24,004 bases of DNA from Alphaproteobacteria bacterium UBA1002 (GTDB lineage: Bacteria > Pseudomonadota > Alphaproteobacteria > Rickettsiales > UBA998). The position numbers and the translations under genes were made by a program. Where the stretch lies: positions 1 to 24,004 of the forward strand of contig DBAU01000037.1 of assembly GCA_002291845.1 (NCBI GenBank), read 5' to 3'. Shown one piece after another: positions 1 to 8,530 of the stretch (its first letter is position 1; every line of letters starts with the position of its first letter). The notes beneath the pieces are model-generated. The model ran no database searches and was not told the DNA's origin. It worked only from the letters and a program-made list of their open reading frames with translations.

Positions 1-149
1 GGAAAAAAGATTTTTGAAAATATAAACGCCATGTGGCCATAAAGGGCATAATCATACCATTCCAAGCCGTTGCCAATCATACCCGAAAAAAGAACCTTGC
101 GGTTGATGCCGCCGGAGAGTGCCTTCTCGCTTTGCATTATTTTTTCCAT
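1..149 (-). CDS. MFS transporter, metabolite:H+ symporter-like, N-terminal fragment
   Basis: Reading the minus strand from ATG at 149 gives 49 open codons that run off the window edge. After about 22 polar residues comes the segment GMIGNGLEWYDYALYGHMA followed by FSKIFF. This matches the first transmembrane helix of the metabolite:H+ symporter branch of the major facilitator superfamily (ProP/KgtP-like), whose hallmark is GN-x-(L/M)EW(Y/F)D(Y/F)-x-(L/V)YG followed by a short stretch ending in FFP. The protein would be an inner-membrane proton-coupled uptake carrier for a small metabolite or osmolyte; the substrate cannot be told. A second ATG at 137 has a GGA-rich stretch upstream and is an alternative start. 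It is divergent from the SOD gene, with a good promoter-like pair just upstream. Only the N-terminus is seen, so whether the gene is intact is unknown. Confidence 0.8.
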   Translation of the reverse strand, partial: MEKIMQSEKALSGGINRKVLFSGMIGNGLEWYDYALYGHMAFIFSKIFF

Positions 150-173
150 TATCTTAGACGATGATTTCGCCGT

Positions 174-201
174 ACTATACCCTCTACAATCTTCGCGCCA
201 A
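174..201 (-). promoter_or_regulatory. Sigma70-like promoter for the MFS gene
   Basis: On the minus strand, TTGGCG (196-201) and TATAGT (174-179) are separated by 16 bases, a good match to the -35/-10 consensus. The predicted transcript would begin near 167, leaving a leader of about 18 bases to the ATG at 149 or 30 to the ATG at 137. This is inferred from sequence match and position only. Confidence 0.45.
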
Positions 202-211
202 CTGGAAATCA

Positions 212-238
212 CACCCCGCCGCCTGAGAGGGGCGGGTG
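212..238. other. GC-rich stem-loop in the MFS/SOD divergent region
   Basis: CCCGCC (215-220) pairs with GGCGGG (231-236) around a 10-base loop; CA (212-213) and TG (237-238) extend the stem past one bulged C. No T-run follows on either strand, so it is not a typical terminator. It lies between two divergent genes and could be an operator or simply a local palindrome. Confidence 0.3.
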
Positions 239-341
239 AGAGGGTGTCGAGTTCCATTTCCGTTCACCCTGATTTTTTGATAACAAAAGAGAGCTGCTGT
301 TGAATAAAGCAATGAGCAGAGGCCTTTTGGGAGATCCCCGT

Positions 342-1049
342 ATGATCCGTTTTATTGTTACATCGCTCCTACTCCTTACTCCGGTTCTGGCATCGGCAGA
401 AAAATCTGCCGGATTTACACCATTTACGCTACCGCCGCTTCCCTACCGTGTGGATGCGCTTGCTCCAGTGATCGACGCTGAAACGATGACATTGCATCAT
501 GATAAACACCATCGGGGCTATGTTGATAAACTGAATGCGGAGGTGGAGAAAAATCCGGCGCTGCATGGCAAGTCGCTTGAGGAGATTCTAGCCGAGATTT
601 CCAAGGCGGGCCCAGTAGCGCGTAATCAAGCTGGTGGCCATTGGAACCATCGTTTCTTTTGGCAAGAGATGTTGCCAGAAAAAGCCGCTGCAGCAACACG
701 CCCGTCAGCGTCGCTGGAGGAGGCCATTCGGCAAAAATTCGGCACGATGGACCGCTTCAAGGAGGCATTTCAGGCCGCTGGGGAAAAGCAGTTTGGGTCT
801 GGCTGGGTCTGGCTAATTGTCAATGCGCAGGGCGCTTTGGAAATCACTACCACCGCCAACCAGGACAACCCACTCATGGATGTCGCGCCGGTCAAAGGCA
901 TGCCAATTTTAGGCAATGATCTATGGGAACATGCCTATTACTTAAGCTACCGTAATCGACGGGCTGATTATTTGAAGAGCTGGTGGCGACTGGTCGATTG
1001 GGCGGGCGTGTCGAAACGTTACGAAGAGGCGCTCGTCCGCTCCCGCTAG
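342..1049 (+). CDS. Exported superoxide dismutase, Mn-type Fe/Mn family
   Basis: Converts superoxide to hydrogen peroxide and oxygen, here probably in the periplasm. From the ATG at 342 the first 19 residues are a Sec signal peptide (MIRFIVTSLLLLTPVLASA, cleavage after ASA). The mature part carries the whole family pattern: LPPLPY, the LHHDKHH ligand segment (H52), HWNHRFFW (H103) and NDLWEHAYY (D193 and H197). G99 and the TANQDNPL glutamine (Q174) are the residues that mark manganese rather than iron enzymes. The 236-residue length fits the family plus a leader. The start at 342 is chosen because GGGAG lies 8 bases upstream and the signal peptide begins there; in-frame TTG 300 and ATG 312 would add a polar, unlikely extension. 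It appears to be a single gene. An Fe or cambialistic metal preference cannot be excluded. Confidence 0.92.
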   Translation: MIRFIVTSLLLLTPVLASAEKSAGFTPFTLPPLPYRVDALAPVIDAETMTLHHDKHHRGYVDKLNAEVEKNPALHGKSLEEILAEISKAGPVARNQAGGHWNHRFFWQEMLPEKAAAATRPSASLEEAIRQKFGTMDRFKEAFQAAGEKQFGSGWVWLIVNAQGALEITTTANQDNPLMDVAPVKGMPILGNDLWEHAYYLSYRNRRADYLKSWWRLVDWAGVSKRYEEALVRSR

Positions 1050-1122
1050 GCAGATTTAAACGTTCCGCCCTAACTTTTGGGGCACGCGGCGATGCTGCTG
1101 AGGCTGGACTCTCCCGGTCATT

Positions 1123-1137
1123 TAGGCTATCAGCCTA
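1123..1137 (+). promoter_or_regulatory. Hairpin just upstream of the guaA start
   Basis: TAGGCT (1123-1128) and AGCCTA (1132-1137) form a perfect six-base inverted repeat with a 3-base loop, ending four bases before the guaA ATG. The only AGG-like ribosome-binding core nearby lies inside the left arm, so folding would hide it. A role in translation control is inference. Confidence 0.35.
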
Positions 1138-1141
1138 GCCC

Positions 1142-2701
1142 ATGAATGCTCCTGTCTCAGAATCCATCCTTATTTTTGACCTCGGCTCGCAGGTGACCCA
1201 GCTGATTGCGCGGCGCATTCGCGAAGCCGGCGTCTACAGTGAAATCGTCCCACCAACCACAACGGCGGAAGCGGTACGTGCCCGTGCGCCTAAAGGTATC
1301 ATTCTTTCCGGTGGCCCCGCCTCCGTGACCGATGCCCAGTCGCCCACCGTCGATCCCGCCCTGTTTGAGCTGGGCCTGCCGATCCTCGGCATCTGCTATG
1401 GCGAACAGCTGATGTGCCAGTCCATGGGGGGCCGCGTGGTCAAGGGCGATCACCGCGAATTCGGCCGCGCCTTTGTCGAGGTGGTGGATCAATGCGCCCT
1501 CACCGAAGGCGTGTGGCGGGCCGGTGAATCCCATCAGGTCTGGATGAGCCACGGCGACCGCGTGGACGCCATTCCCGCCGGTTTCCGCGTCATCGCGCGC
1601 ACCGACACCGCGCCCTACGCCGCCATCGCCAATGATGAAAAGCGCCTTTATGCCGTGCAGTTTCACCCAGAAGTCGTGCATACGCCGGATGGCGCGGCGC
1701 TGCTGGCCAATTTCGCGCGCCGCATTGCGGGCTGCCAGGGCGAGTGGAACATGGCGTCCTTCAAGGAAACCGCGATTGCCAAAGTGCGTGCCCAGGTGGG
1801 TGATAAGCGTGTGCTCTGCGCCGTATCCGGCGGGGTGGATTCTTCCGTCGTCGCCGCACTGCTGCATGAAGCACTGGGCGAACAGCTGGTCTGCATTTTT
1901 GTGGATACCGGCATGCTGCGTAAGGATGAAGCCCGGCAGGTGGATGATCTGTTCCGCAGCCATTTCAATATCCCGCTGATCTCCGTCGATGCGTCAGAAA
2001 CCTTCCTGCAACTGCTGGAAGGCGTCACCGACCCCGAGCAAAAGCGCAAAATTATCGGTAAAACCTTCATCGACGTGTTCGAAGACGAGGCCCGCAAAGT
2101 AGGCGGTGCCGATTTTCTGGCCCAAGGCACGCTTTATCCGGATGTCATCGAGTCCGTCTCTTTCCACGGCGGTCCCTCGGCCACCATCAAGTCGCACCAC
2201 AATGTTGGCGGCCTACCCGCCCGCATGAACATGCAACTGGTGGAGCCGGTGCGCGAATTGTTCAAAGATGAAGTCCGCGCCCTGGGCATTGAGCTGGGCA
2301 TGCCGGAAGACATGGTGTGGCGCCACCCCTTCCCCGGCCCCGGCCTGGCCATTCGTGTCCCTGGCGAGATTACGGGTGAGAAGCTCGACATCCTGCGCGC
2401 CGCCGATGCGATCTACATCGAAGAAATCAAGAATGCCGGGCTGTACCGCACCATCTGGCAGGCCTTTGCCGTGCTGCTGCCGGTAAAAACCGTCGGTGTG
2501 ATGGGTGACGCGCGCACCTATGAGCATGTCTGCGCCATCCGTGCCGTGACCTCGACCGATGGGATGACGGCGGATTATTACCATTTCGATCATGAATTCT
2601 TGAGCCGTGTGGCAAACCGGATCATCAATGAAGTCCGCGGCATTAACCGCGTGGTGTATGACATCACGTCAAAACCCCCGGGAACCATTGAGTGGGAGTA
2701 A
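1142..2701 (+). CDS. guaA: GMP synthase (glutamine-hydrolysing)
   Basis: Catalyses the last step of GMP synthesis: XMP is adenylated with ATP and aminated with ammonia released from glutamine, in the cytoplasm. The N-terminal class I glutamine amidotransferase domain shows [14 protein letters not shown], the nucleophile C85 in GICYGEQ (most homologues have M where E stands here), and H175/E177 in QFHPEV. The ATP-pyrophosphatase domain starts with the P-loop SGGVDSS at 229-235. The C-terminal dimerisation domain ends in the typical KPPGTIEWE. The 519 residues match the usual length. The start is fixed by the family N-terminus; there is no clear Shine-Dalgarno sequence, and a small hairpin lies immediately upstream. 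It seems to be transcribed alone; guaB is not adjacent. Confidence 0.98.
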   Translation: MNAPVSESILIFDLGSQVTQLIARRIREAGVYSEIVPPTTTAEAVRARAPKGIILSGGPASVTDAQSPTVDPALFELGLPILGICYGEQLMCQSMGGRVVKGDHREFGRAFVEVVDQCALTEGVWRAGESHQVWMSHGDRVDAIPAGFRVIARTDTAPYAAIANDEKRLYAVQFHPEVVHTPDGAALLANFARRIAGCQGEWNMASFKETAIAKVRAQVGDKRVLCAVSGGVDSSVVAALLHEALGEQLVCIFVDTGMLRKDEARQVDDLFRSHFNIPLISVDASETFLQLLEGVTDPEQKRKIIGKTFIDVFEDEARKVGGADFLAQGTLYPDVIESVSFHGGPSATIKSHHNVGGLPARMNMQLVEPVRELFKDEVRALGIELGMPEDMVWRHPFPGPGLAIRVPGEITGEKLDILRAADAIYIEEIKNAGLYRTIWQAFAVLLPVKTVGVMGDARTYEHVCAIRAVTSTDGMTADYYHFDHEFLSRVANRIINEVRGINRVVYDITSKPPGTIEWE

Positions 2702-2783
2702 TGTCCGGATCATTGCGTGGTGAGGTTCGCACAGTCGGTTTACTCTGCCCCGCCGATCCGTATTCCTGGCGATGAAAGCACCG

Positions 2784-2834
2784 CTTACATCAACGTGACA
2801 GGTTGAGTAGGTTCTTGTCTGTCTTACATCGACG
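2784..2834 (+). repeat. Pair of 12-base direct repeats before the acyltransferase
   Basis: CTTACATCAACG (2784-2795) recurs as CTTACATCGACG (2823-2834), one mismatch in 12 and a period of 39 bases. They sit in the 192-base gap between guaA and the acyltransferase. They might be a regulator-binding pair; nothing else recognisable is in this gap. Confidence 0.35.
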
Positions 2835-2893
2835 CATTGTACAGGCCGCCGATTATGTATCTCGCAAAAACGATCGCGCAGACCCATTCTTCC

Positions 2894-4945
2894 ATGACAC
2901 ATCCCGACTACCGTCCGGACATTGATGGCTTGCGAGCCGTTGCCGTGCTCAGTGTGGTGGTTTTCCATGCCTTTCCGTCACTATTACCCGGCGGCTTTAT
3001 CGGCGTGGACATTTTTTTTGTGATTTCAGGCTTTCTGATTTCGTCCATTATCTTTGAGAATCTGCAACACGGGTGCTTTTCATTTAGGCAGTTTTATGCA
3101 CGACGCATCAAGCGCATTTTTCCTTCACTCATCGTCGTATTACTTTCCTGCTTAGTGTTTGGTTATTTATGCTTGCTGCCTGATGAACTTCATCAGCTAA
3201 GCAAGCATGTGGTGGCCGGTGCAGGTTTTGTTTCCAACTGGGTTTTGTGGAATGAGGTAGGCTATTTCGATAATAGCGCCGAAACAAAACCTCTTCTGCA
3301 TCTCTGGAGCTTAAGTGTAGAGGAGCAGTTCTATATTGTTTGGCCCATCTTGCTATGGCTGGCACATGCCCGTCACCTGTCTTTGCTTTGGGTGAGTATT
3401 CTCTTTCTCTGTGCATCATTTATGCTCAACATCTGGATGGTTGAACAAAGCCCTACGGCGACGTTTTATTCTCCCTTCACACGGGTGTGGGAGTTACTTT
3501 GTGGAGCAGTCGCCGCGTGGTACTCGCTCCACAGAGCCCCGCGCCGCGGCGATCATTATGCAGTGACGCCGCAATCGTCGTTTATTGCCTCTTTCAGCAG
3601 GCAAACGCTCAGCGCAAACGTGCCATCCTTCTTGGGGATGGGCTTAGTCATCGCTGCGTTTTTTATCCTTCATAAAGAACGCAGTTTTCCTGGCTACTGG
3701 GCGCTGTTGCCTGCTTTGGGCACTGTGCTAATTCTGGGTACGCCCAACGCGTGGTTTAACCGCGTCGTTTTATCCCATCGCCTCTGTGTATGGTTCGGGC
3801 TGATCAGCTTTCCGCTATACCTTTGGCACTGGCCGATACTCGCTTACGGCCGCATCATCTATTTCGATACTCCACCCGTCAAATTCCGTCTGTGGGCAAT
3901 GGTTTCTGCCATTCTTCTTGCCTGGCTCACCACGAAATTTATTGAACGGCCCCTGCGCTTCAATATCCGCTACACCCCATTGAAATTCAGTGCCATCCCT
4001 GCAGCCATGGCCTTTTTGGCACTTGCTGGAATCGTCATGCTACATACCGATTTCACGCAGACACATCGCTTTGATACATTACCGGTCAAGCGAAAGGAGG
4101 CGCATGCGGTAGGGTCCTCACTCACATGGTTCCGGGGCCGCGAGGATTGGCTATTTCTCGGAAATGCGTATGATCATGCGGTGGCTAAATTAAAGCAGGC
4201 CATCACCCCGAGCGATGCCGAGTTAGATGAGGTTAAACATCTGTTCTCAGAGGTGACCAAAGCAGGCCTGAAACATGGCGCCAGAACAGCGCTGATCATG
4301 GGGCCAGATAAATCCAGTGTTTATCCGGAATTTTTACCGCCGGAGATTGTTCCTGCTGCGACAAGATACAGTCGTTTTTTTCTGGAAAAATTGCATGAGA
4401 TTCCTTCACTCCGCGTCTATGATCCAACGGATACGTTGATTGCAGCAAAGAGAACAGAGGGCCTGCTATATTGGAGAACCGATACCCACTGGAACCAGAA
4501 GGGGGCATATGTTGCCTATGCGGGTTTTTGTTCGTTGCTGGGTATTCCTCTGCCTCCGATAAGCTTTGTTCAGGCAGAGCCCTACCCCGGTGATTTGATT
4601 GCTATTTCAAAGAAGACGGATATTCCTCTGCATGCCGATGATAACTGGAAGATTGTATGGCAAAAAAGCCCGCAATGGGTTGAAAAAACACGCCAGTCTT
4701 TGGAAGAAACCTCTTTTGGAGCAACCAGTCAGGTCACGAATAAAGAGGCTGAATCTGATCAGTATGTATGGGTTGTGGGCGATTCTTTTGCCGGTAATCT
4801 AAAGCCATATTTCAATGCGACCTTTCGCCGTGTGGACTACATAGGACACTGGGGCGATGTACTGGAAACTCTACCAGCCGCACTAGAAGAAGCAGAGGAA
4901 AAGCCTGATTTAATAGTCGTGGTGAGAGTCGAACGATCTTTTTGA
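2894..4945 (+). CDS. Membrane O-acyltransferase (AT3) fused to an AlgX/AlgJ-like SGNH domain
   Basis: Probably moves acetyl or other acyl groups across the inner membrane and attaches them to an extracytoplasmic polymer such as O-antigen, exopolysaccharide or peptidoglycan. The N-terminal half is an acyltransferase-3 domain: YRPDIDGLRAVAVLSVVVFHA, GGFIGVDIFFVISGFLI, FYARRIKRIFPSL, LHLWSLSVEEQFYIVWPI, PLYLWHWPIL and FIERPLRF, with about ten membrane segments. The periplasmic C-terminal third carries WLFLGN, then DTHWNQKGAY (Asp at codon 4481, His at 4487), then GDSFAGN (Ser near 4784) and an ending VRVERSF. This DxH-before-Ser order is that of the AlgX/AlgJ acetyltransferase family rather than the classical SGNH order. 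In-frame starts at TTG 2837 and ATG 2855 exist; ATG 2894 is preferred because homologues begin just before YRPDIDGLR, but no start has a strong ribosome site. Codons look AT-richer than in guaA, which may hint at transfer. No other polysaccharide gene is adjacent, so the substrate is unknown. Confidence 0.88.
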   Translation: MTHPDYRPDIDGLRAVAVLSVVVFHAFPSLLPGGFIGVDIFFVISGFLISSIIFENLQHGCFSFRQFYARRIKRIFPSLIVVLLSCLVFGYLCLLPDELHQLSKHVVAGAGFVSNWVLWNEVGYFDNSAETKPLLHLWSLSVEEQFYIVWPILLWLAHARHLSLLWVSILFLCASFMLNIWMVEQSPTATFYSPFTRVWELLCGAVAAWYSLHRAPRRGDHYAVTPQSSFIASFSRQTLSANVPSFLGMGLVIAAFFILHKERSFPGYWALLPALGTVLILGTPNAWFNRVVLSHRLCVWFGLISFPLYLWHWPILAYGRIIYFDTPPVKFRLWAMVSAILLAWLTTKFIERPLRFNIRYTPLKFSAIPAAMAFLALAGIVMLHTDFTQTHRFDTLPVKRKEAHAVGSSLTWFRGREDWLFLGNAYDHAVAKLKQAITPSDAELDEVKHLFSEVTKAGLKHGARTALIMGPDKSSVYPEFLPPEIVPAATRYSRFFLEKLHEIPSLRVYDPTDTLIAAKRTEGLLYWRTDTHWNQKGAYVAYAGFCSLLGIPLPPISFVQAEPYPGDLIAISKKTDIPLHADDNWKIVWQKSPQWVEKTRQSLEETSFGATSQVTNKEAESDQYVWVVGDSFAGNLKPYFNATFRRVDYIGHWGDVLETLPAALEEAEEKPDLIVVVRVERSF

Positions 4946-5102
4946 GCAATAAAAATTATTTTATACAAAAACTTGCTGGTTAATTCTGCTCGCTGAGCGC
5001 ATGCGTGCCCCCTTTCGGCAATTGGTGATTGGAAAAACGCTGGAAATATTCTAATTCTGCTCTTGTTGAACTATTTCCACACATTTTCTTTGTTCTGTTA
5101 TC

Positions 5103-5762
5103 ATGGCACTCGACCCGCTGCTTGCTGAAATCGATGAAGATTATCGCCGAGAGAAAATGAAAAACCTCTGGCGTGCGGTCGGAAGTTACATCATTACCGT
5201 CACCGGGCTGATACTACTTGGTACCATCGCTATTGTGGCTTGGCAGGGCTATCAAAACAAGAAGTCGCAACAGCTGACGGCACGCTTGCTGGAGGCGCGT
5301 CAGGATGTGACGCAGGATCGGCGTGCTCAGGCGCTGGAGGCGCTGGATGATGTCATTGCAGCGGATCACCGCACCCTCTCTGGGCTTGCCATGCTATGGG
5401 CCGCGCGTCTCAGTGCTGCGGATGATGGCGAAAAAAGCCGCCAATCATACCTTACCCCTTTGCTGAGCGATACGGCCAGCCCGGAGCCTTACCACCATTT
5501 TGCACACCTGCTCGCTATGGATGATAAAGGGCATGCAGAGGAGATGTTGCACGGTCCCTTTGCATTAACGGCACGGGAAATACGCGCCCTTGATCTCCTC
5601 AAGCAAGGCAAGCGTCAGGAGGCCGCCGAGCAGTTCCGTGTGATCGCCGAATCAGTAAATGCACCGCAAACCCTGCGTCAGCGTGCTAGGCTGATGTTAG
5701 GCACCGAGCTGGCAGATGTCTCCGCGCCAGAGCCTACAGCGGATGCTAAGGTTACACCTTAA
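5103..5762 (+). CDS. YfgM-like membrane-anchored tetratricopeptide-type protein
   Basis: Likely an inner-membrane protein with a periplasmic helical-repeat domain. In E. coli YfgM is an ancillary partner of the SecYEG translocon and of periplasmic chaperones. The sequence has a short charged cytoplasmic N-terminus (MALDPLLAEIDEDYRREKMK), one membrane helix at about residues 27-47, and then a soluble, Ala- and Leu-rich helical region typical of degenerate tetratricopeptide repeats. At 219 residues it is close to YfgM (about 206). The identification rests on this architecture plus the gene order, since yfgM-bamB-der is a conserved cluster in proteobacteria. It overlaps bamB by one base (TAATG), so the two are probably translationally coupled. 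No Shine-Dalgarno sequence is visible before the ATG, and I saw nothing else clear in the 157-base gap upstream. Confidence 0.8.
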   Translation: MALDPLLAEIDEDYRREKMKNLWRAVGSYIITVTGLILLGTIAIVAWQGYQNKKSQQLTARLLEARQDVTQDRRAQALEALDDVIAADHRTLSGLAMLWAARLSAADDGEKSRQSYLTPLLSDTASPEPYHHFAHLLAMDDKGHAEEMLHGPFALTAREIRALDLLKQGKRQEAAEQFRVIAESVNAPQTLRQRARLMLGTELADVSAPEPTADAKVTP

Positions 5763-7114
5763 TGCAGACGGCGGCCCTACGTCGCTGGATGTGGCTTGCT
5801 AGCCTGACGCTACTACTCAGCGGGTGCTCAACTGTCACCGACTGGTTCAGCGGGGATGACGAAGAGGAAGAGGGATCCCTTCTGAGTGGCGAGCGTATCA
5901 GTGTGTTGGCAGCAGATGAAAGCCTCAAGCCCTCAGCGAGTCTGGCCGAAACAAAATTTATGTTACCCGCGCCTGTTGCGCCAGATGTCTGGCCGCAGTC
6001 TGGTGGAATTGCCAGCCATTATTTCCCTAATATCACCGCAACCGTCGCCGAAACCCGCGATCAGGCGACTGCGGGCGATGGTGAATCTTGGCCTGGAGCA
6101 TTGATGGCGGCTCCGGTCGTTGGAACCAATGCCGTTTTTGCGATGGATGGCATGGCCGTGGTGAGTGCGCACAAGCGCGGCGCTCCCTCCGATGTGTTTT
6201 GGACTAGCAATGCACTGGAAATGGAAGAGCCGGGCTTCGGCGGCGGATTGGCTACACAAGGTGAAGTCGTTTTCGCTGTGTCACCGGAAGGGCGTGCGGT
6301 GGCCCTTGATGTCTCGAGTGGAAAGACGTTGTGGAAGCGTGAGCTGCGGAGCCCGGTACGCGCTGCACCACGGCTGTTTGAGGATATGCTGTTAGTGCCC
6401 ACGGTCGATAGTCAGCTTTTCGCCCTCAATCTCATCAATGGCACCATTCGTTGGCAGCATCGCGGGCTCAATGAAGCCGCCAGCATGCTGGGCAGCAGCG
6501 TACCGGCAGCCGCCGGACCTCTGATTATTGTGGCCTATAATTCTGGCGAACTTTATGCCTTGTCACGCCGCAATGGTGAGCCACTGTGGAACGAATCCTT
6601 GCTCATGCCGGTCCGTACCCGCGCCTCAGATAGTTTCACCGGAATCAGCGGCGCGCCGGTGATCACCGGAAGACAGGTGTTTAGTGTAAGTACCAATGGC
6701 CTGCTTGCCGCCTTGGATTTACGTACCGGACTGCGTATCTGGGAGCAACGCCTACCCACCAGTCAGACGCCCTGGGTAACCGAGGACTTTCTATTCGTGC
6801 TTGGCTCAGATCACCGTCTGGTCGCACTTTCTGCCAAAAACGGCCTCATTAAATGGATAACACCGTTAACACCTTTGGATGAGCAGGAGGAAGACGACGA
6901 GGAAGATGGACGTGCCGCCTTGCATGGTCCTTATCTCATCAATGGTCAATTGCTTGTAATTTCACCAGAGGGTGAGGCCATTCTGGTGGATCCAGAAACT
7001 GGCAAAATCATTGATCGGCGTGATTTTATGGAAGGAGTAAGCACTTCACCTGCCTTTGCCGATGGCGGGCTTTATGTGCTGACTCGCGATGCCACCCTTG
7101 CCTTTGTGAAATAG
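5762..7114 (+). CDS. bamB: Outer-membrane protein assembly lipoprotein BamB
   Basis: A periplasm-facing lipoprotein of the BAM complex that helps BamA fold beta-barrel proteins into the outer membrane. The signal peptide ends in the lipobox LLSGC, placing the lipidated Cys at residue 22. The rest is a beta-propeller of PQQ-like blades, seen as recurring motifs of the form ALD..SGKTLWKREL, ALNLINGTIRWQH, ALSRRNGEPLWNE, ALDLRTGLRIWEQ and ALSAKNGLIKWI. Two acidic stretches stand out: DDEEEE just after the lipid anchor and EQEEDDEED between late blades. The 450 residues exceed E. coli BamB (392). The start overlaps the preceding stop by one base, and the stop lies six bases before der, so these three genes form an operon. 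Confidence 0.93.
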   Translation: MQTAALRRWMWLASLTLLLSGCSTVTDWFSGDDEEEEGSLLSGERISVLAADESLKPSASLAETKFMLPAPVAPDVWPQSGGIASHYFPNITATVAETRDQATAGDGESWPGALMAAPVVGTNAVFAMDGMAVVSAHKRGAPSDVFWTSNALEMEEPGFGGGLATQGEVVFAVSPEGRAVALDVSSGKTLWKRELRSPVRAAPRLFEDMLLVPTVDSQLFALNLINGTIRWQHRGLNEAASMLGSSVPAAAGPLIIVAYNSGELYALSRRNGEPLWNESLLMPVRTRASDSFTGISGAPVITGRQVFSVSTNGLLAALDLRTGLRIWEQRLPTSQTPWVTEDFLFVLGSDHRLVALSAKNGLIKWITPLTPLDEQEEDDEEDGRAALHGPYLINGQLLVISPEGEAILVDPETGKIIDRRDFMEGVSTSPAFADGGLYVLTRDATLAFVK

Positions 7115-7120
7115 CCCCTC

Positions 7121-8530
7121 ATGCCCTTGCGCCTTGCCATCGTCGGACGCCCTAATGTCGGCAAATCGACACTCTATAATCGCCTTGTTGGGCGAAAAGA
7201 GGCCATTGTTTTCGATACGCCCGGGGTAACCCGGGACCGTCGTTATGGACAGGGCCAGCTTGGGCCACTTGATCTGGAGATTATCGACACCCCCGGGCTG
7301 GAGGAAGCCGCCAATGGCAGCCTTGCCGAGCGGATGAGCCGTCAGGCTTTTGCTGCATTGGATGAAGCAGAGGCGGTGCTTCTGGTCATTGATGCATTGG
7401 CCGGCGTGACCGCGGCGGATGAAACCTTCGCTCGGTTGGTACGTCAACGTGGAAAGCCTGTAGTGTTGGTCGCAAATAAAGCCGAATCCAAGCAGGCCAC
7501 CGCCGGTATTCTGGATGCGGCGCGCCTAGGTTTTGGCGAAGCGATCGCGCTTTCTGCCGAGCATGGCGAAGGCTTAGCCGAACTCTATGCCGCCCTCGCA
7601 CCACTGGCGCCGGTGGTGGCGGAAGAAGAGACAGATCCGGATGCCAAGCGTCGCAGTAAACGCGCCAATCAGCGCCTGAAGGACCAGGCAGAAGCGGAAG
7701 AATTATCAGAGGAAACGCCGCAGGAGACGATCACACTCACGGTGCTAGGTCGCCCTAATGTTGGCAAATCTACCCTCATTAACCGTCTTCTTGGTGAGGA
7801 GCGCTTGCTCACCGGTCCGGAGGCGGGGATGACGCGCGATGCGGTCACCGTTCCGTTCAGCTGGCGTGGACAAGCGCTCGAATTAGTGGATACCGCGGGT
7901 CTGCGTAAAAAAGGCAAAGTAGAGGGCGTGTTGGAAAAAATGTCTATTTCCAATACGACCCATGCGCTGCGCTTTACCCATGTAGCGGTGCTGGTGATCG
8001 ATGCGACCATGCCGCTGGAGAAACAAGATAACGCGCTCGCCGGGCTGATCGAGCGTGAGGGGCGCGCCTGTGTGATTGCCGTGAATAAAATCGACCAGGT
8101 TTCAGAACGCAAAGCCCTGCTGGAAGATCTCGCCTACCGGCTGGAGGATGTCATCCCACAAATGAAGGGGGTACCGCTGGTACCAGTCTCTGCTCTGAAG
8201 GGGGAAGGCATGGACAAGGTCATCTCTGAGGCATTGAAAATGTACAGGCTGTGGAATACGCGTCTGGGCACGGGGGAATTGAATCGCTGGCTGCAGGAGG
8301 CCACAGATCGCCATAATCCCCCCATGATCAGCGGGCGTCGTCTAAAGTTACGCTATGTTACCCAGAGCAAATCGCGTCCGCCGCGCTTTGTTATTTTTGC
8401 TAATCGGAGCGATGAGATCCCCGGTGCTTATGAACGCTATTTAGTGAATCATTTGCGGGAAACATTCCAGCTTCTAGGCATTCCCCTGCGTATTCTCTGG
8501 CGCTCGGGCAAAAATCCTTACGTGGATTAA
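7121..8530 (+). CDS. der: Ribosome-assembly GTPase Der (EngA)
   Basis: An essential double-domain GTPase needed for maturation of the 50S ribosomal subunit. Two tandem G domains are visible. The first has GRPNVGKST at residues 9-17, DTPG and NKAE. The second has GRPNVGKST near residue 210, DTAGLRKKG and NKID. A C-terminal KH-like domain follows (RRLKLRYVTQSKSRPPRFVIFANR ... LRILWRSGKNPYVD, quoted in parts). The linker between the G domains is highly charged (DPDAKRRSKRANQRLKDQ). The 469 residues are normal for the family. It follows bamB by six bases, and its TAA overlaps the stop of the convergent cpaA, with no terminator hairpin between them. Confidence 0.98.
   Translation: MPLRLAIVGRPNVGKSTLYNRLVGRKEAIVFDTPGVTRDRRYGQGQLGPLDLEIIDTPGLEEAANGSLAERMSRQAFAALDEAEAVLLVIDALAGVTAADETFARLVRQRGKPVVLVANKAESKQATAGILDAARLGFGEAIALSAEHGEGLAELYAALAPLAPVVAEEETDPDAKRRSKRANQRLKDQAEAEELSEETPQETITLTVLGRPNVGKSTLINRLLGEERLLTGPEAGMTRDAVTVPFSWRGQALELVDTAGLRKKGKVEGVLEKMSISNTTHALRFTHVAVLVIDATMPLEKQDNALAGLIEREGRACVIAVNKIDQVSERKALLEDLAYRLEDVIPQMKGVPLVPVSALKGEGMDKVISEALKMYRLWNTRLGTGELNRWLQEATDRHNPPMISGRRLKLRYVTQSKSRPPRFVIFANRSDEIPGAYERYLVNHLRETFQLLGIPLRILWRSGKNPYVD

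Noticed and set aside
70..303. 77-codon plus-strand frame before the SOD gene
   Set aside because: No family resemblance; it overlaps the MFS start on the other strand and its promoter.
1157..1963. 268-codon minus-strand frame
   Set aside because: It is a shadow of guaA, with no recognisable domain.
4946..5102. Possible terminator after the acyltransferase gene
   Set aside because: There are AT-rich partial inverted repeats near 4950-4966 but no stable GC stem followed by a T-run.
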